From: Patiria miniata
Taxonomy: Eukaryota; Echinodermata; Asteroidea; Valvatida; Asterinidae
Assembly: GCF_015706575.1 (NCBI RefSeq)
Contig: NW_024037059.1
Coordinates: 30,514,129 to 30,578,128 of the forward strand
Direction of reading: 5' to 3'
DNA length: 64,000 bases
Shown: piece by piece, positions 22,381 to 33,652 of the stretch
How positions within the stretch are numbered: position 1 is the stretch's first letter
How the letters are laid out: the number at the start of each line of letters is the position of its first letter
Made by a program: the position numbers and the translations under genes
Notes under the pieces: model-generated
Database searches by the model: none
Seen by the model: only the letters and a program-made list of their open reading frames with translations
Told to the model about the DNA's origin: nothing

Positions 22381-23339
22381 TATTAACGCGAGTACCGATG
22401 GGGGCGACAGTTATTGTCGCCTCTAGCGGGACATATGAATGCGCATTCCGCTGGGGGCGACTGTTATTGTCGCCCCTAGCAGTATATATACTAACGCGAG
22501 TACCGCTGGGGGCGACCATTATTGTCGCCCCTAGCGGTATATATTAACGCTCATACCGCTGGGGGCGACCGTTATTGTCGCCTCTAGCGGTATATAATAA
22601 CGCGCGTACCGCTGGGGGCGACCTTTATTGTCGCCTCTAGCGGTATATATTAATGCGCGTTCCGCTGGGGGCGACCGTTATTGTCACCCCCAGCGGTATT
22701 ATATTAACGTTCGTACCGCTTGGGACGACCGTTATTGTCGCCTCTAGCGGTATATGATAACGCGCGTACCGCTGGGGGCGACCGTTATTGTCGCCTCTAG
22801 CGGTATTTATTAATGCGCGTTCCGCTGGGGCGACCGTTATTGTCGCCTCTAGCGGTATATATTAATGCGCGTTCCGCTGGGGGCGACCGTTATTGTCACC
22901 CCCAGCGGTATTATATTAACGTTCGTACCGCTTGGGACGACCGTTATTGTCGCCTCTAGCGGTATATGATAACGCGCGTACCGCTGGGGGCGACCGTTAT
23001 TGTCGCCTCTAGCGGTATTTATTAATGCGCGTTCCGCTGGGGCGACCGTTATTGTCGCCTCTAGCGGTATATATTAATGCGCGTTCCGCTGGGGGCGACC
23101 GTTATTGTCACCCCCAGCGGTATTATATTAACGTTCGTACCGCTTGGGACGACCGTTATTGTCGCCTCTAGCGGTATATGATAACGCGCGTACCGCTGGG
23201 GGCGACCGTTATTGTCGCCTCTAGCGGTATTTATTAATGCGCGTTCCGCTGGGGCGACCGTTATTGTCGCCCCCAGCGGTATTATATTAACGTTCGTACC
23301 GCTGGTGGCGACCGTTATTGTCGCCTCTAGTGGTATATA
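22381..23339. repeat. 53-bp hairpin satellite, second block (about 18 units)
   Basis: Continuation of the array at 17921-20141 beyond the transposon. From about 22683 it has a clear higher-order period of 212 bp (four units): the marker gtcacccccagcgg recurs near 22683, 22895 and 23107. The minus-strand ORF at 23061-23375 simply translates this period. Confidence 0.93.
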
Positions 23340-23762
23340 TAGGTTTTCCCGGACAATTTCGGAAAATGTGTACACGAATTTGTAAAAGAAGCATTCGTTT
23401 TCGTGCGAAATAGAATGAACGTTCCAAATCTCTGTTTCTATTTAACAAATGATAATTCTTTTTCCGTGAAGGTGCATTCAGTCGTAAAAAATCAGCGTAC
23501 GATTTCCCGAATGTGCACTGCATTTAGTGTATTGACATTTCATTTTAGCGCGAAATCGAAGGCACATCCGCAATCCTATTTTCCTTTTAATTTGTCATCA
23601 ATCTTTTTCGCTAAATGTGCAGCCGATTTCCCTCGCAGTGTTATTTAACGTATGCCTGGTCAAGCATTGGAATTCATGTATGTGTTAAAGTAACATTTCA
23701 GGAATGCTTGATTGAATGATTGAATTTTTGAATATTCATGATGACTGAGCTAAAACCAAGAT
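23340..23762 (+). mobile_element. 5' end of a second mariner-like element copy
   Basis: Nearly identical to 20142-20563, with only a handful of substitutions, then diverges abruptly. It joins the satellite at the same phase of the repeat unit as the full element. This suggests that the satellite/transposon junction was copied as a block rather than by a second independent insertion. Confidence 0.85.
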
Positions 23763-23879
23763 GAGCAGAGACAGAGTACAGCTTAAAAAAAGGGTGCTAC
23801 CCTCAAAACTCAAAAAGAGTGTTAGTTTAAATACAAAGGGAACATCAAAAAAAAAAATTCTTTTTTTTTCAATAAGGAC

Positions 23880-24570
23880 ACTATATGTTATGTGTCACGT
23901 TCAAATAATACATGAAATCGCATATCAATGCAAAAGGTATTTCTTGAGTTATTGTCTGGAAATCGAGTGAGTTGTTTTTGTTCTGGGAAAGTTGACTTAA
24001 ATTCGCCTGGTAATTTACCCGCTTACAATCTACATTACTTTTTTTGTTATTTTTTATTGTTTGAGGATTCGTCTACAAATTCAACAGAATTGTATTTATA
24101 AACATCACGTTTTATCAATATACGAAACTGCAATTCAATGCAAAAAGTATTTCTTGAGTTATCGTCTGGAAGCCTAGTGTGTTGTTTTTGTTAAAGTAAA
24201 GTTGACTTAAAATCGCCTTGCAGATTACGCGCTTTACAATTCTACATTGCTTTGTTTATATTATTTTAACCATTTGACGATTCTTCTTGAAATTCAACAG
24301 AAAGGGTCTCATACCATGTTTAATAAGCGTACGAAATGTAAATTTAATGCAACGGATATTTCTTGAGTTATTGTCTGGAAACCAAGTATGTTGTTTTTGT
24401 TACAGTAAAGTTGACTTAACATCGCCTGGTCGTTTACGCGCTTTACAACCCTACATTGCCTTGTTCATATTATTTTAATTGTTTGGCGATTCTTTTTTTC
24501 AAATTCGACAGAATGGGGTCATATATCACGTTCAACGAAATGTTAATTAAATGCAAGTGATCTGGATAAA
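23880..24570. repeat. Diverged tandem repeat, unit about 205 bp, three copies
   Basis: The phrase tatttcttgagttattgtctgg recurs near 23938, 24148 and 24356, each followed by gttgtttttgtt, aaagttgactta and acgcgctttacaa or variants. Related units reappear at 26200-27075. Non-coding. Confidence 0.8.
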
Positions 24571-25180
24571 TGATTGTTTTCTTGATAATGTCACACAAAG
24601 ATGATCACGTCTAAAGCATGTTAATCCTCTCATTTGAAAAACAGAGAATTACTGAAATTGATCCATGCTATGAGTAGGTATGCATGTTTAACTAAAATAG
24701 TTTTTTTTAATAACTGTTCCAGAATGCTATTATGAGTTATTGAACTGAGTGAGAAATACAGATTACACGCAGCTATGCAAAATTCAAGTAAGATTTCATT
24801 CATTTAAATCACGACTCAAACATTATTTTTGAGATTTTGTGTTTTTGATAAAAGAAACAAGTCAGTTTCTCGTTAATTTCTGGAGGTGTGAAAACGTCAA
24901 TGTTGAATGGTATGGTGGTGAACAGCAGAATTATGCAACCTCTTGATTAAAATAGACACAACTTGAGAATAGAACATGTAAATTTCGTAAAATGGTCACA
25001 GTTAAAAGACAATTCTCTATTCCTATTTTTTTTACTCTGTTAATTTCTTTTTTGACTCACCATGTAGGTCATTACAAATTGTTAAAATCAAAAATGTATA
25101 CCGGAGAAAGTTTTTAATTAACAGTGGTAGATAGGCTTAAAATTAGGGGGAATAAATAGGAAGATGTAGGGGCCTACTTA
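24571..25180. other. AT-rich non-coding DNA
   Basis: I see no gene or clear repeat here. Confidence 0.5.
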
Positions 25181-25960
25181 TAGGTTTTCCCAGCTATTTT
25201 AAAACATGTTTCGTTCAAATTTACAAACTGTAACATTCAATGTTGTCAGAGAAAAAAAAATCACACGCTTTTACCTAAACCAATTTAGTCATTTACAATT
25301 CAATATCAAAGTATGGTAACACCTGGCCGAGTTTATTCGTAAGTACAGATCAAATTTGTCGAAGAATGTTGCCGAATGGCAGCATTCACGGATCAAATTC
25401 TCATATCAATCACATTTAAAAGAAATGCTTGAAGTAAATTAGTCTAGTTGTGTGTTTGAGCATTTTCGATCTCATGGAATAGTCGACAATGATTGCTTGA
25501 AATATAAGGGAAGCTCATCAAATATAAAGGTGTTTTCTCATGAAAGGAGAGTCATGTTTAGTATAGGTTTTCCCGGCTATTTTAAAACATTTTTCATTCA
25601 AATTCACTAATTCTAACATTCAATTTCGTTCACGACAAAATGCACACGCTATTAACAAAGCCAATTTAGCCATCTACTGTTCAATTTCAAAGTTTGGTCA
25701 CCCTCTTCAGTCACCGGGTCGAGAATAGTCATTATTACAGATCAAATCCGTCTAAGCTGTTGCCGAATGGCAGCATTCAGAGATCAAATTCGTCTTAATA
25801 TTAATCAATTAGACGAATTTGATTTCTGAATAACTATGTTTGGAGTAGACGAGACGAAATCGAATACTCCTGGTCGAAAACGTGTGTTCATTGTTGAATT
25901 TGTTTGGACTAAATTTCGTTCTCGTCGGACGAATTCTCATGAAAATATACTCCTGAGTGT
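25181..25960. repeat. Two copies of a 382-bp unit starting TAGGTTTTCCC
   Basis: Units begin at 25181 and 25563 (taggttttccc, then gctattttaaaaca) and share the later words gttgccgaatggcagcattc and gatcaaattcgtc. The opening 11 bp equal the terminus of the mariner-like element at 20142, so these may be ends of related elements. No matching right end was found. Confidence 0.7.
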
Positions 25961-27116
25961 GATACATCATGAAGATTTATTGGACGGAGTTTCAATTAAA
26001 TTCAATCAGTAAATCGTGACTTATCACCCGATCCATATTTTTGTTGTCATGTACGACGACATTTATTCCAAATGTATTTACAAGTTAAACACACTAAGTT
26101 GTTGTGCTCATATTATTTGTAAATTCTCGTCAAATTAAATTTCCGAATGTGACACCACATTATAAATTTACTGGAGGAAGTTTCAGTATAAAACATTTGG
26201 TATTTCTCAAGTTACTGCTCTGAACATCGAGTGGTTTATTGTCATGAACGTAATATTCAAATTTTGTTTTAACGTTAAAACATTGCAATTTCCTTAAATT
26301 TTATTCAATTCATTCTTTCACGGTTCCTGTCAATATTCGAGATTCTTGTGTCAAATATCGTGGCAAAATATTGGACGAGATTACATTTTAATGCAAAGTG
26401 TTTATCTTGAGATTTCGTCGTTACAATAACTATGTTTACATCACGAATGGACAGAAGTCGGCGCGCGGTGAGCAGTGTTTTTATAGCGCGCCCTTTTTTT
26501 TGAAGAAATACAGATGACGATAAAAATAATACGGAGTGTCCTTTCTTTATTATATTAAATTCAGTCTTCCACGGTTCCCGTCAATATTCGAAATTCTTGT
26601 GTCAAATATCTTTGCAAAACATCGGACGAGATTTCATTTTAATGCAATGTGTTTATCTTGAGATTTTGTCGTTATTAAGTTGACTTTTTTTCGGATTGTA
26701 TTTTTTTTATTGTTGACCTCACTCTATTGTTTTGGTTGTATTAAATTAAGTGTTCAACAGTTTCTTTTGAAATTACACATCCTTGTCTATGGCATCACGA
26801 CCAATTAACAAAAAAATTCCATTCGGCACAGGAAGTATTTTGGCTTATAGTGCCCACAACGAATATGATGTTTTAGTTCCAAGCAAAGTTGACTTTAATT
26901 TGGATTGCATTTTGTGCTCTGACCACACTATGTTGTTTAGGTTTCATTAAACTTAGTGTTTGACATTTCCTTCTGAACTTCAACAGGCTTCATTACGACA
27001 TCACGACCAAGCAAGAGACCAAATATCAGTTCGTTACGACAGGTATTCCTTGAGTTATTGTCTGGAAAACGATTACGTTGTTTGACGTTTCCTTCTGAAA
27101 CGGGTTCTTGTAGACT
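25961..27116. repeat. Decayed tandem units related to 23880-24570
   Basis: A block of about 108 bp at 26322-26430 recurs at 26570-26677 (cggttcc, gtcaatattcga, gtgtcaaatat, tttatcttgagatt). Weaker copies follow at 26760-26900 and 26960-27075, including ttccttgagttattgtctgg. Non-coding. Confidence 0.7.
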
Positions 27117-27622
27117 CAGGGCAACCGTAAGGTCATGGCCAAAGTCTGCTAAATGCAATTCAAAAATCTGTCCGATTCATAAAAAAAATCTGCCAAATTC
27201 ATCAAAAACTGCCAAATTTCTCAGAATTACTCGAAATACAATAAACACTAAAAATTACATGCAGATGTTGTAGTATTGCCTTATTTAAGGTTCAAATTTC
27301 ATTGTAAACCAATCTATAGAGATGTTATAAAATTGTGTAAATTTCAGGCAAAACGCAGATGACGGTCACGGTAAACCTCAGCACCTAGACCAGCCAACCT
27401 GTCCCATTATGCAAGGGTTTCTTTGATAAAAATGGAAGCTTTTTAAAACAAATATACTATTTTTCTTCAAATTTGCTGTTTTTCTGTCAAATATCCATTT
27501 TTACAGAAACTTGCCACAAATCTGCCAAAAAAATCTTTTCTGTCAAATTTTCTGTCAAACCCGGTTTTTTTTACAAAAATTCTGTCAAAGTTAGCCGAAA
27601 ATCGACTAAAACGGTCACCCTG
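27117..27622. mobile_element. hAT-type MITE, CAGGGYRACC termini
   Basis: Sister of 14121-14630. Begins CAGGGCAACC and ends GGTCACCCTG. Flanks tgtagact (27109-27116) and tgaagact (27623-27630) are an 8-bp duplication with one mismatch. The 3' half carries ttctgtcaaa repeats as in the sister copy. Confidence 0.9.
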
Positions 27623-27630
27623 TGAAGACT

Positions 27631-29259
27631 TGAACCTACACACGTACAATGTACATGTACTTAGTACATGTATACTCACCTACATGTACAAAACAATGTA
27701 CATTATAGTGCATTGTGCACGTCGTTATCCGCGCGGAACGTATTGCCTGACAGGTCCCGGCCTGGTCGTGCCGAGGCATGGATGGGTGCACGACGATAAT
27801 CATACTGTTTCACTCTGCAACCATCCGGTTTGGTTGGGGAACAAACAATTTGAGACCCGCAACTGCTGTTCAGCTGCTTCAGGGTGATGGTACTGGAATA
27901 AAATCAAAGTGTGAAATTCTGTCAACGGGCAAGCGCCTATATCTTCTCCCCGAATCAAGAGAACTTTTTTTCCGGTGATGAGAAACAGGAAAGTGAAACA
28001 TTGCCACTTTTCAAATTTCAACTGAGTGAGACCCTGTTCTTATTCCTCCATGGTGAAACCTACCAGTCCTACCTACTTTGATGATCTTTGACGGTTTCAT
28101 GTTAAATGGTAAGGTAGACTAAATGTTAAAACTGCCATGATTTTCCTGGTATCAATATCCCTCTGAGCAACTTGAAAATATTAAGATAACTTCGCACCGT
28201 TTCGGTGGAACGGAAGGTGTGGTCTTTCAGCCTCCCACTGCATCTGCTAATATTTTGACCTCTGCTGTCATGGGAGACAGAGCACCGTTGATGACGTGTA
28301 GCACGAGCTTGCCAAAAACGTCGATGGTGTGCAGTAGTATAGTGTGTATCCAGGATTTGAGTTCTGGGGTAGGCCCAGGTGGACTCACTTTCCTCCCTAC
28401 GTTACGGAGGGAGTCCAAGATATGAAGTGCTCAAAATTGGGAAAATAAACTCTAAAGCAACGTTAAACTTGTACGTGTTTGTAGACTCTTTTCATCAGTT
28501 TCTCACCGCCGAGTCTATTCTAGTCGTACATGAACGACCTGAGTGAAACTGGCAGCGATATATTTAATGCGGATTTCATCGAGGAGTGTACCGAAAATGA
28601 AGGACGTCAGTATTATGTTTGATGGTCACTTACTTAGGTCTCGTGGCTTCCTAAAAATTATTTTGGTTTCAGATCTAGAGCAACTATGAATCATGTGATA
28701 CTCGTCCTGAGAAAAATCGAACAAAAATAGCATTTTGCGGTTGTACAACATTAAACTTAAACTTCGAGACAAAATGTACCAAACAGTGTAGGTAAAAAAG
28801 TCAAATCGCCGATCTCATCTTAAAGAGTGGTGTCCCGCCTATACCTCTATTTTGGTTTCAGGTGTGTGGGGTGTATCTGTCACGTGACAATGGCATAACA
28901 TAATGGGCTTTCACCGCCAAATTTACTTTATTTTATATATTTAATGCGGATTTCAGGAAAAAGTGTACCGAAAATGCAACATGTCCGAATTATGTTTGAT
29001 GGTCAGTTATTGAGGACTAGAGGCTTCCTATAAATTATTTCGGTTTCAGATCTTTGGTGTGTGGGGTGTGCCAAATTTAGGCGAGACACCAAAAATACAT
29101 TGACCGTTCGCATGCGTGCGCACGCCAGGAACGCATTCTTTTGTTCCAGCTACCTCCCGTTCTGCACGCGTTCCTTTACAACAAAAGGCCAGTTTACAGT
29201 GTGTGCACACTAAAAGTATGCGAAGAAAAATGTGTTTAGTCCTCGCCAGAGGAATGTTA
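27631..29259. other. Non-coding region with direct repeats
   Basis: Contains gtacatgta-rich inverted words at 27640-27710. A direct repeat of about 115 bp lies at 28561-28676 and 28938-29053 (tatttaatgcggatttca, gtgtaccgaaaatg, ggtttcagatct), with ggtgtgtggggtgt after the second copy and also near 28861. ORFs at 27630-27978 and 28219-28425 have no recognisable domain, and I do not call them genes. Confidence 0.5.
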
Positions 29260-29267
29260 CATGTACT

Positions 29268-29631
29268 CAGTGGCGTCACCAGACTTTTCAGTCTGGGGGG
29301 CACAGGGGGGGGGGGGGCACCAGCATTTGATGGGGAGGGGGGCACTTAGGTGGATACGGATCGCCGTCCTGGGGGAGGGGTCTAAGGGGAGGGGGTGCCC
29401 CCCTCCCCTTTGGAAAATTTTCGCATACGGAGGTTGGGCTAGATGCAAAATGGCGCCACATTTGATGCTAAATTCGATCTGAAGATATGGGAGTTGAATA
29501 TAACAAAATATATATATATTTTTTTACCAACCCAAATCTCAGATGGGAGGGGGGGCACTCGGGGGGCACTCGGTTTTCCAGGGGGGGGGGGGGGGGCACG
29601 TGCCCCCCCCCCCCCCTTGGCGACGCCACTG
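29268..29631. mobile_element. hAT-type MITE, CAGTGGCGTCACC termini
   Basis: Ends CAGTGGCGTCACC and GGCGACGCCACTG are inverted repeats with one mismatch. The flanks are an exact 8-bp duplication, catgtact at 29260-29267 and 29632-29639. Interior is mostly G and C runs around an AT core. ORFs inside on both strands are low complexity. Confidence 0.93.
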
Positions 29632-29639
29632 CATGTACT

Positions 29640-30784
29640 ATAAACTGGCACCATCAGTCGTAATGCATTGAAGACTTCGTCCAACCTGGGCTAGGTTCTG
29701 GGGCAAAACGGGTAGTTTTTTTCTTGGGAAAATTGTCTTTTTTTGTCCTCGTTCGTAAAAACAATGATAATGCCCCTTGCCTTCCCGGGCCAAACCTTCC
29801 ACTTCCCCATCCCCGGATACGGTTGGAACCTCCCTTTTCAACATTATGACGGCACAATGTTTGGACAGTTGATTTCACTACATAGATCGGCCTAACCTGA
29901 AAAAAGGATGGCAGGGCTCCAAGAAAGGTATCAATGGAAAACTGGTGAACCACAACTTGAGATGCAATCACAGTATCAACCACTATGGCAGACAGTATTA
30001 TATTAAAGGGCCCAACCAAAACCTCAGAAACTCAGAATCTCAAAAAGTTGACTGGATATCGCCGCTAGGCATCATCATCCAGTTTGACTTCACGCCGGTG
30101 CCGTGCGAGCGTGAAAACCCTTTTTTTAAAAGCAATCATTGGAAATGCGCCTTTGTGTCACATTTAACCCTATATTTTCAATTTATGTTTTGCCATTTTC
30201 AAGGGTATTTTTGTGCCTTTTTTATTTTTGTACTGAAGGTCCTATGCAAATTTCCATATTCATGAGCAAAAGTGTGATGTCATTTCAGGCAGAAACCTCA
30301 ATGTCAATTTTTGTTGTTGTGATTCGTTGTTGTATCAGGACATTACGGCAGTAAGCCAATGAGCAAACTTTTCTCACAAAGATTTCAATAACCACATTTT
30401 TGGGTTCAAAATTTGAACATAAAACCCCTTAACTGAACAGTGTCTTCCTGAAATAACAATAACATCACAGCAACAACGTCCTCAGTTGTCCGGAAAAGCG
30501 TGATTTAAAAAAATCAATGTTTAAAGAAGTGCACCTTTCAATAAAATTAACCAAAAATGGGATGTCAAATAGTTTTCATATATTTATGAGGAGTAGAAAG
30601 TTGCACAGAATATGTTCCTAAGAAAAATTCACTTCATGGACCCTTAAAGTAAATTTAATTATTTTAAAATACTCATCCGTTATTGATACACCCTGTAATA
30701 TTTATGTGATAATGCATATCAAACATTTATGCACGCAGGACTACTTTGCGTCAATATTTGATGTGATGGATGAAATGAAGTGTG
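29640..30784. other. Non-coding spacer
   Basis: No gene supported. The short ORFs at 29638-30019 (minus) and 29945-30265 (plus) lack any domain or codon pattern that I can recognise. Confidence 0.45.
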
Positions 30785-31062
30785 GGAGTCAGGTTGGCGT
30801 AGCGGTTCTTTCCCCACCTTCACCGCTGTGACCCGCGTTCGAATCCCGCGTGGGCCAACATGTGGGTTGGGTTTTCAGTCCCCACCTGATTCCGTGGGTT
30901 TCTTCTGGGGCTTTCCTCCCACCTCTAAAACTGTAATTTCTTCTCACTGTCTCCTTTCTACAGGTTTTGTTTCCACCAAGCTTATGCGAGCTCAACGCCT
31001 TTAAGGCATCCTTGGTTTCATAACTACAAATGGATAATAATAATAAGAAGAATAATAACACT
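30785..31062 (+). mobile_element. tRNA-derived SINE
   Basis: The head has a Pol III A box (tggcgtagcgg, 30795-30805) and B box (gttcgaatccc, 30837-30847) separated as in a tRNA. A tRNA-unrelated body follows. The 3' end is a short tandem tail (taataataataag, 31031-31062). Non-autonomous; would depend on a partner LINE. Confidence 0.8.
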
Positions 31063-31343
31063 ACCTTTGTTTAATTCCAAATTGGGCCTTATTATCATTA
31101 TTTACATCAGTTTTACAGTATTTAATCTGAGCCTGGGTGTTTTTCTGTTTTATTCCATAGTGGCAAATTTACATCTCAGCCCTATTGGATAGAAACCATC
31201 GTGTGTTTGCCTCACCGTCACAATCGTTTCACGCTGTTATCAAACAGTCATAACTGTAAAAGAGCTGAAGCCATGGTGAAGCCATGGTGACATCGACACC
31301 AATGTTTTGGCATTTATGAAAAGCGTGTGCAGGAAAGTTCAAG

Positions 31344-31952
31344 ATGGCAAGTGAATATTTGTTAATGCCTTTACGATGCGTACCCGGGCTTATACCTGCA
31401 TGTGCCAAGTTACTGAAAGCCCAGTGGTCACACTGCAAGGCTGACCTCCTACCAGAGATCGTAAGAAGAGAAAAGCTTGGTCTACCGTGCTCACTAGGGC
31501 TTCTGGAACATCCATTGGACGGGTTACACCACGACGTCAACATGATTGGCCATGTTAGACTAATCCCTGTTGTGGGCAGGCCCTGGGCAGTGTATTTCGA
31601 CGGACTGTGCCTCGATAAGGCCAACAGGGGTACCGGGCTTGGCATGAAATTTATGGCGATAACAGAGGAGTTCGCCAAGAAACGCGGATACAGTGAGGTC
31701 CACTTATTCACCAATCACATCAGTGAATACATCTGCCGTTCCTACACGCACCACGAAACGCCGCCGGCGCATACGATTGGAGCAAACTTACTACGCACGT
31801 ACAACGAAGCAATCAGTTGGCATGGTAACACGCCCACACCTGGATGGGAGGCGGAGTATAATGATGGCCACATAGCAACCAAAGAGGAAGTGGCCAACGG
31901 AATGTGCGGTTCTTGGTTTATGAAATATCTTACAGACAAAGCGCGCGTTTAG
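31344..31952 (+). CDS. NAA80: GNAT N-acetyltransferase, NAA80-like
   Basis: Intact single-exon ORF of 202 residues. The N-terminus (LLMPLRCVPGLIPACAKLL, then QW) matches the opening of NAA80/NAT6, where it precedes the GNAT fold. The acetyl-CoA loop RGTGLG (95-100) fits the R-x-x-G-x-G/A motif, followed by the helix MKFMAITEEFAKKRG and the strand EVHLFTN. NAA80 acetylates the processed N-terminus of actin in the cytosol. In mammals it is also a single coding exon. The C-terminal 70 residues have no domain that I recognise but end WFMKYL, which may correspond to the aromatic end of the family. The start chosen is the first in-frame ATG (AAGATGG context). No polyadenylation hexamer is certain. 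An alternative is another GNAT of unknown substrate. Confidence 0.78.
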   Translation: MASEYLLMPLRCVPGLIPACAKLLKAQWSHCKADLLPEIVRREKLGLPCSLGLLEHPLDGLHHDVNMIGHVRLIPVVGRPWAVYFDGLCLDKANRGTGLGMKFMAITEEFAKKRGYSEVHLFTNHISEYICRSYTHHETPPAHTIGANLLRTYNEAISWHGNTPTPGWEAEYNDGHIATKEEVANGMCGSWFMKYLTDKARV

Positions 31953-33514
31953 ACCTTAAACTAGTACGAATGCACAATAAGCTCTAGCTGTCTTGCATGA
32001 AAGTCTTGCATGAAATCTATCAAAGTGATCCCTGCCAGAGCTTAAAAGTGCGACGCCGATGACACATATAGAACACCATACTTTAGATTTTTACCTAGAT
32101 TTATAGCGATGTGTGATAAATACCACGGGACTATAACATTACTGCACTTAGTTTGCCTCCAATTACAAACTTTTCATAAACATCTTTACGACTTGTTACA
32201 ATTTGCAACTGGTACCGTAACTGTGGAAATTTCACGTAATTTGCATACTCTATTCACAAGTTACGTCTATTTTAATAGGAATAATTCTGCTGTCCACCAC
32301 TTATCATCATTATTTACCATTCTACGAACTGATGAAGTTAATACCCATTAAATTCAATGAAACATGGACGTTTTCCAATCTCGATGAATGAAGAACTTGC
32401 AAGGGAAAACCATAATTTCAGAAAAGAAAAGAAAAGAAAATGGCTAGTTCCTCATATATCCAAAACATAAACTGACAGTAAAAATAACGTTTCAGTCTTC
32501 ATTTATTAAATGAATCTCATTTGTATTTAAATGGTTGTGTGTATTCTCACTTAGCTCAATAGCTTCCAAAGGCATTCCATGGACAGCTATTAAAATAGGT
32601 TCTTTCAGTAAAACATGCATTTACTTCTGATAGCATACATCAATTTCAGTAATTCTTTTATTGAGATGAATGAACATGCTCGTTTAAGACACATTTCATT
32701 GGTGTTTCAAATATGATTGATTTTTAAGAAAACAAAATTATTAATTCATGTCACTTTTACCTTGTATACTGTGGAAGGAACAAGTAGTCGGGGGAAGGGT
32801 TATTTTGATTAATGAACGAGTAGAGCACAAACATTAAGACACAATAAGATTATCAATTTGTTTTAACTTTTAGTTAATTACATGTATCACTCTTTAATTA
32901 TCATCATTACTTTTTTTTGAAGTTTTAACATTCGTCTTTCCTGTATACTTATTAATCCTCAAGATTCTTTCCTGTATACCTATTAATCCTCATGTGCTCC
33001 ACAATGCATTAGTCATAGTTTTTCCAGTAGTGTACATATACATTATACTTGGTGAGTAAAAAAAACCTAACCCAAATGTCGGGACCATTGTTTTAGTGAA
33101 GTTCTGCATGTAGCAATTAAAAGATCCAGGATACAAAAGACCCATTCATAAGCTCTCTTTTAGCACAATAATCATTCAAATTACTTTAAAAAATTTGAAG
33201 TTACGGGATTTTTAATATGAGGAGTTAGATATAATATATATGGAATGCAGCACTAATATCCTACATCTCTTCCCAAATATCAAGCTTATTTTCAAGAATT
33301 TAGGGCTATTGTAATTCATACTTAATCAAAGAACGGCCTAGTGATATCCATTCCTTCACATTGAAAAAAAAACCCAAGACAGTCAGTATAAAGACCCAGT
33401 ACTACTCACCCTGCCAATTTTTTTTATGATTGAAACTCAATGAGTTTAATATTGTAATCACTGACATTTAGACAAGTCTTAGAGGTTCAACTCGGACGAG
33501 TGGATGTACATTTA
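31953..33514. other. AT-rich non-coding spacer
   Basis: No gene supported. A short direct repeat ttcctgtatac / tattaatcctca lies at 32938-32993. Confidence 0.5.
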
Positions 33515-33652
33515 CAGCATGGTTTGTGGGGAAGTAGTGGGAATTACTGGTCCTGAGATGTAGGTCAACTTCAAGACTACCTCCCGATGCAAAGCCAACC
33601 TACACCTCGAGACCAGTAATTTCAACTATTTTTCAGAAATAAACCATGCTGT
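33515..33652. repeat. Imperfect inverted repeat, arms about 52 bp
   Basis: acagcatggttt at the left is mirrored by aaaccatgctgt at the right, and gaattactggtc / gaccagtaatt and gatgtaggt / acctacacc pair inside. Roughly three quarters of arm positions match. It may be an old foldback element. Confidence 0.65.

Noticed and set aside
17921-23339. Possible CRISPR array
   Set aside because: Animal DNA; a 53-bp tandem unit with no unique spacers and no cas-like genes. It is a satellite.
23061-23375. 104-residue repetitive ORF on the minus strand
   Set aside because: The repeating peptide is a direct result of the 212-bp satellite period being close to a frame-keeping length.
27630-27978. GC-richer ORFs near 27.7 kb
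   Set aside because: Overlapping frames on both strands without a domain; codon pattern not convincing.
28219-28425. Facing ORFs on both strands
   Set aside because: Short, overlapping, no recognisable product.
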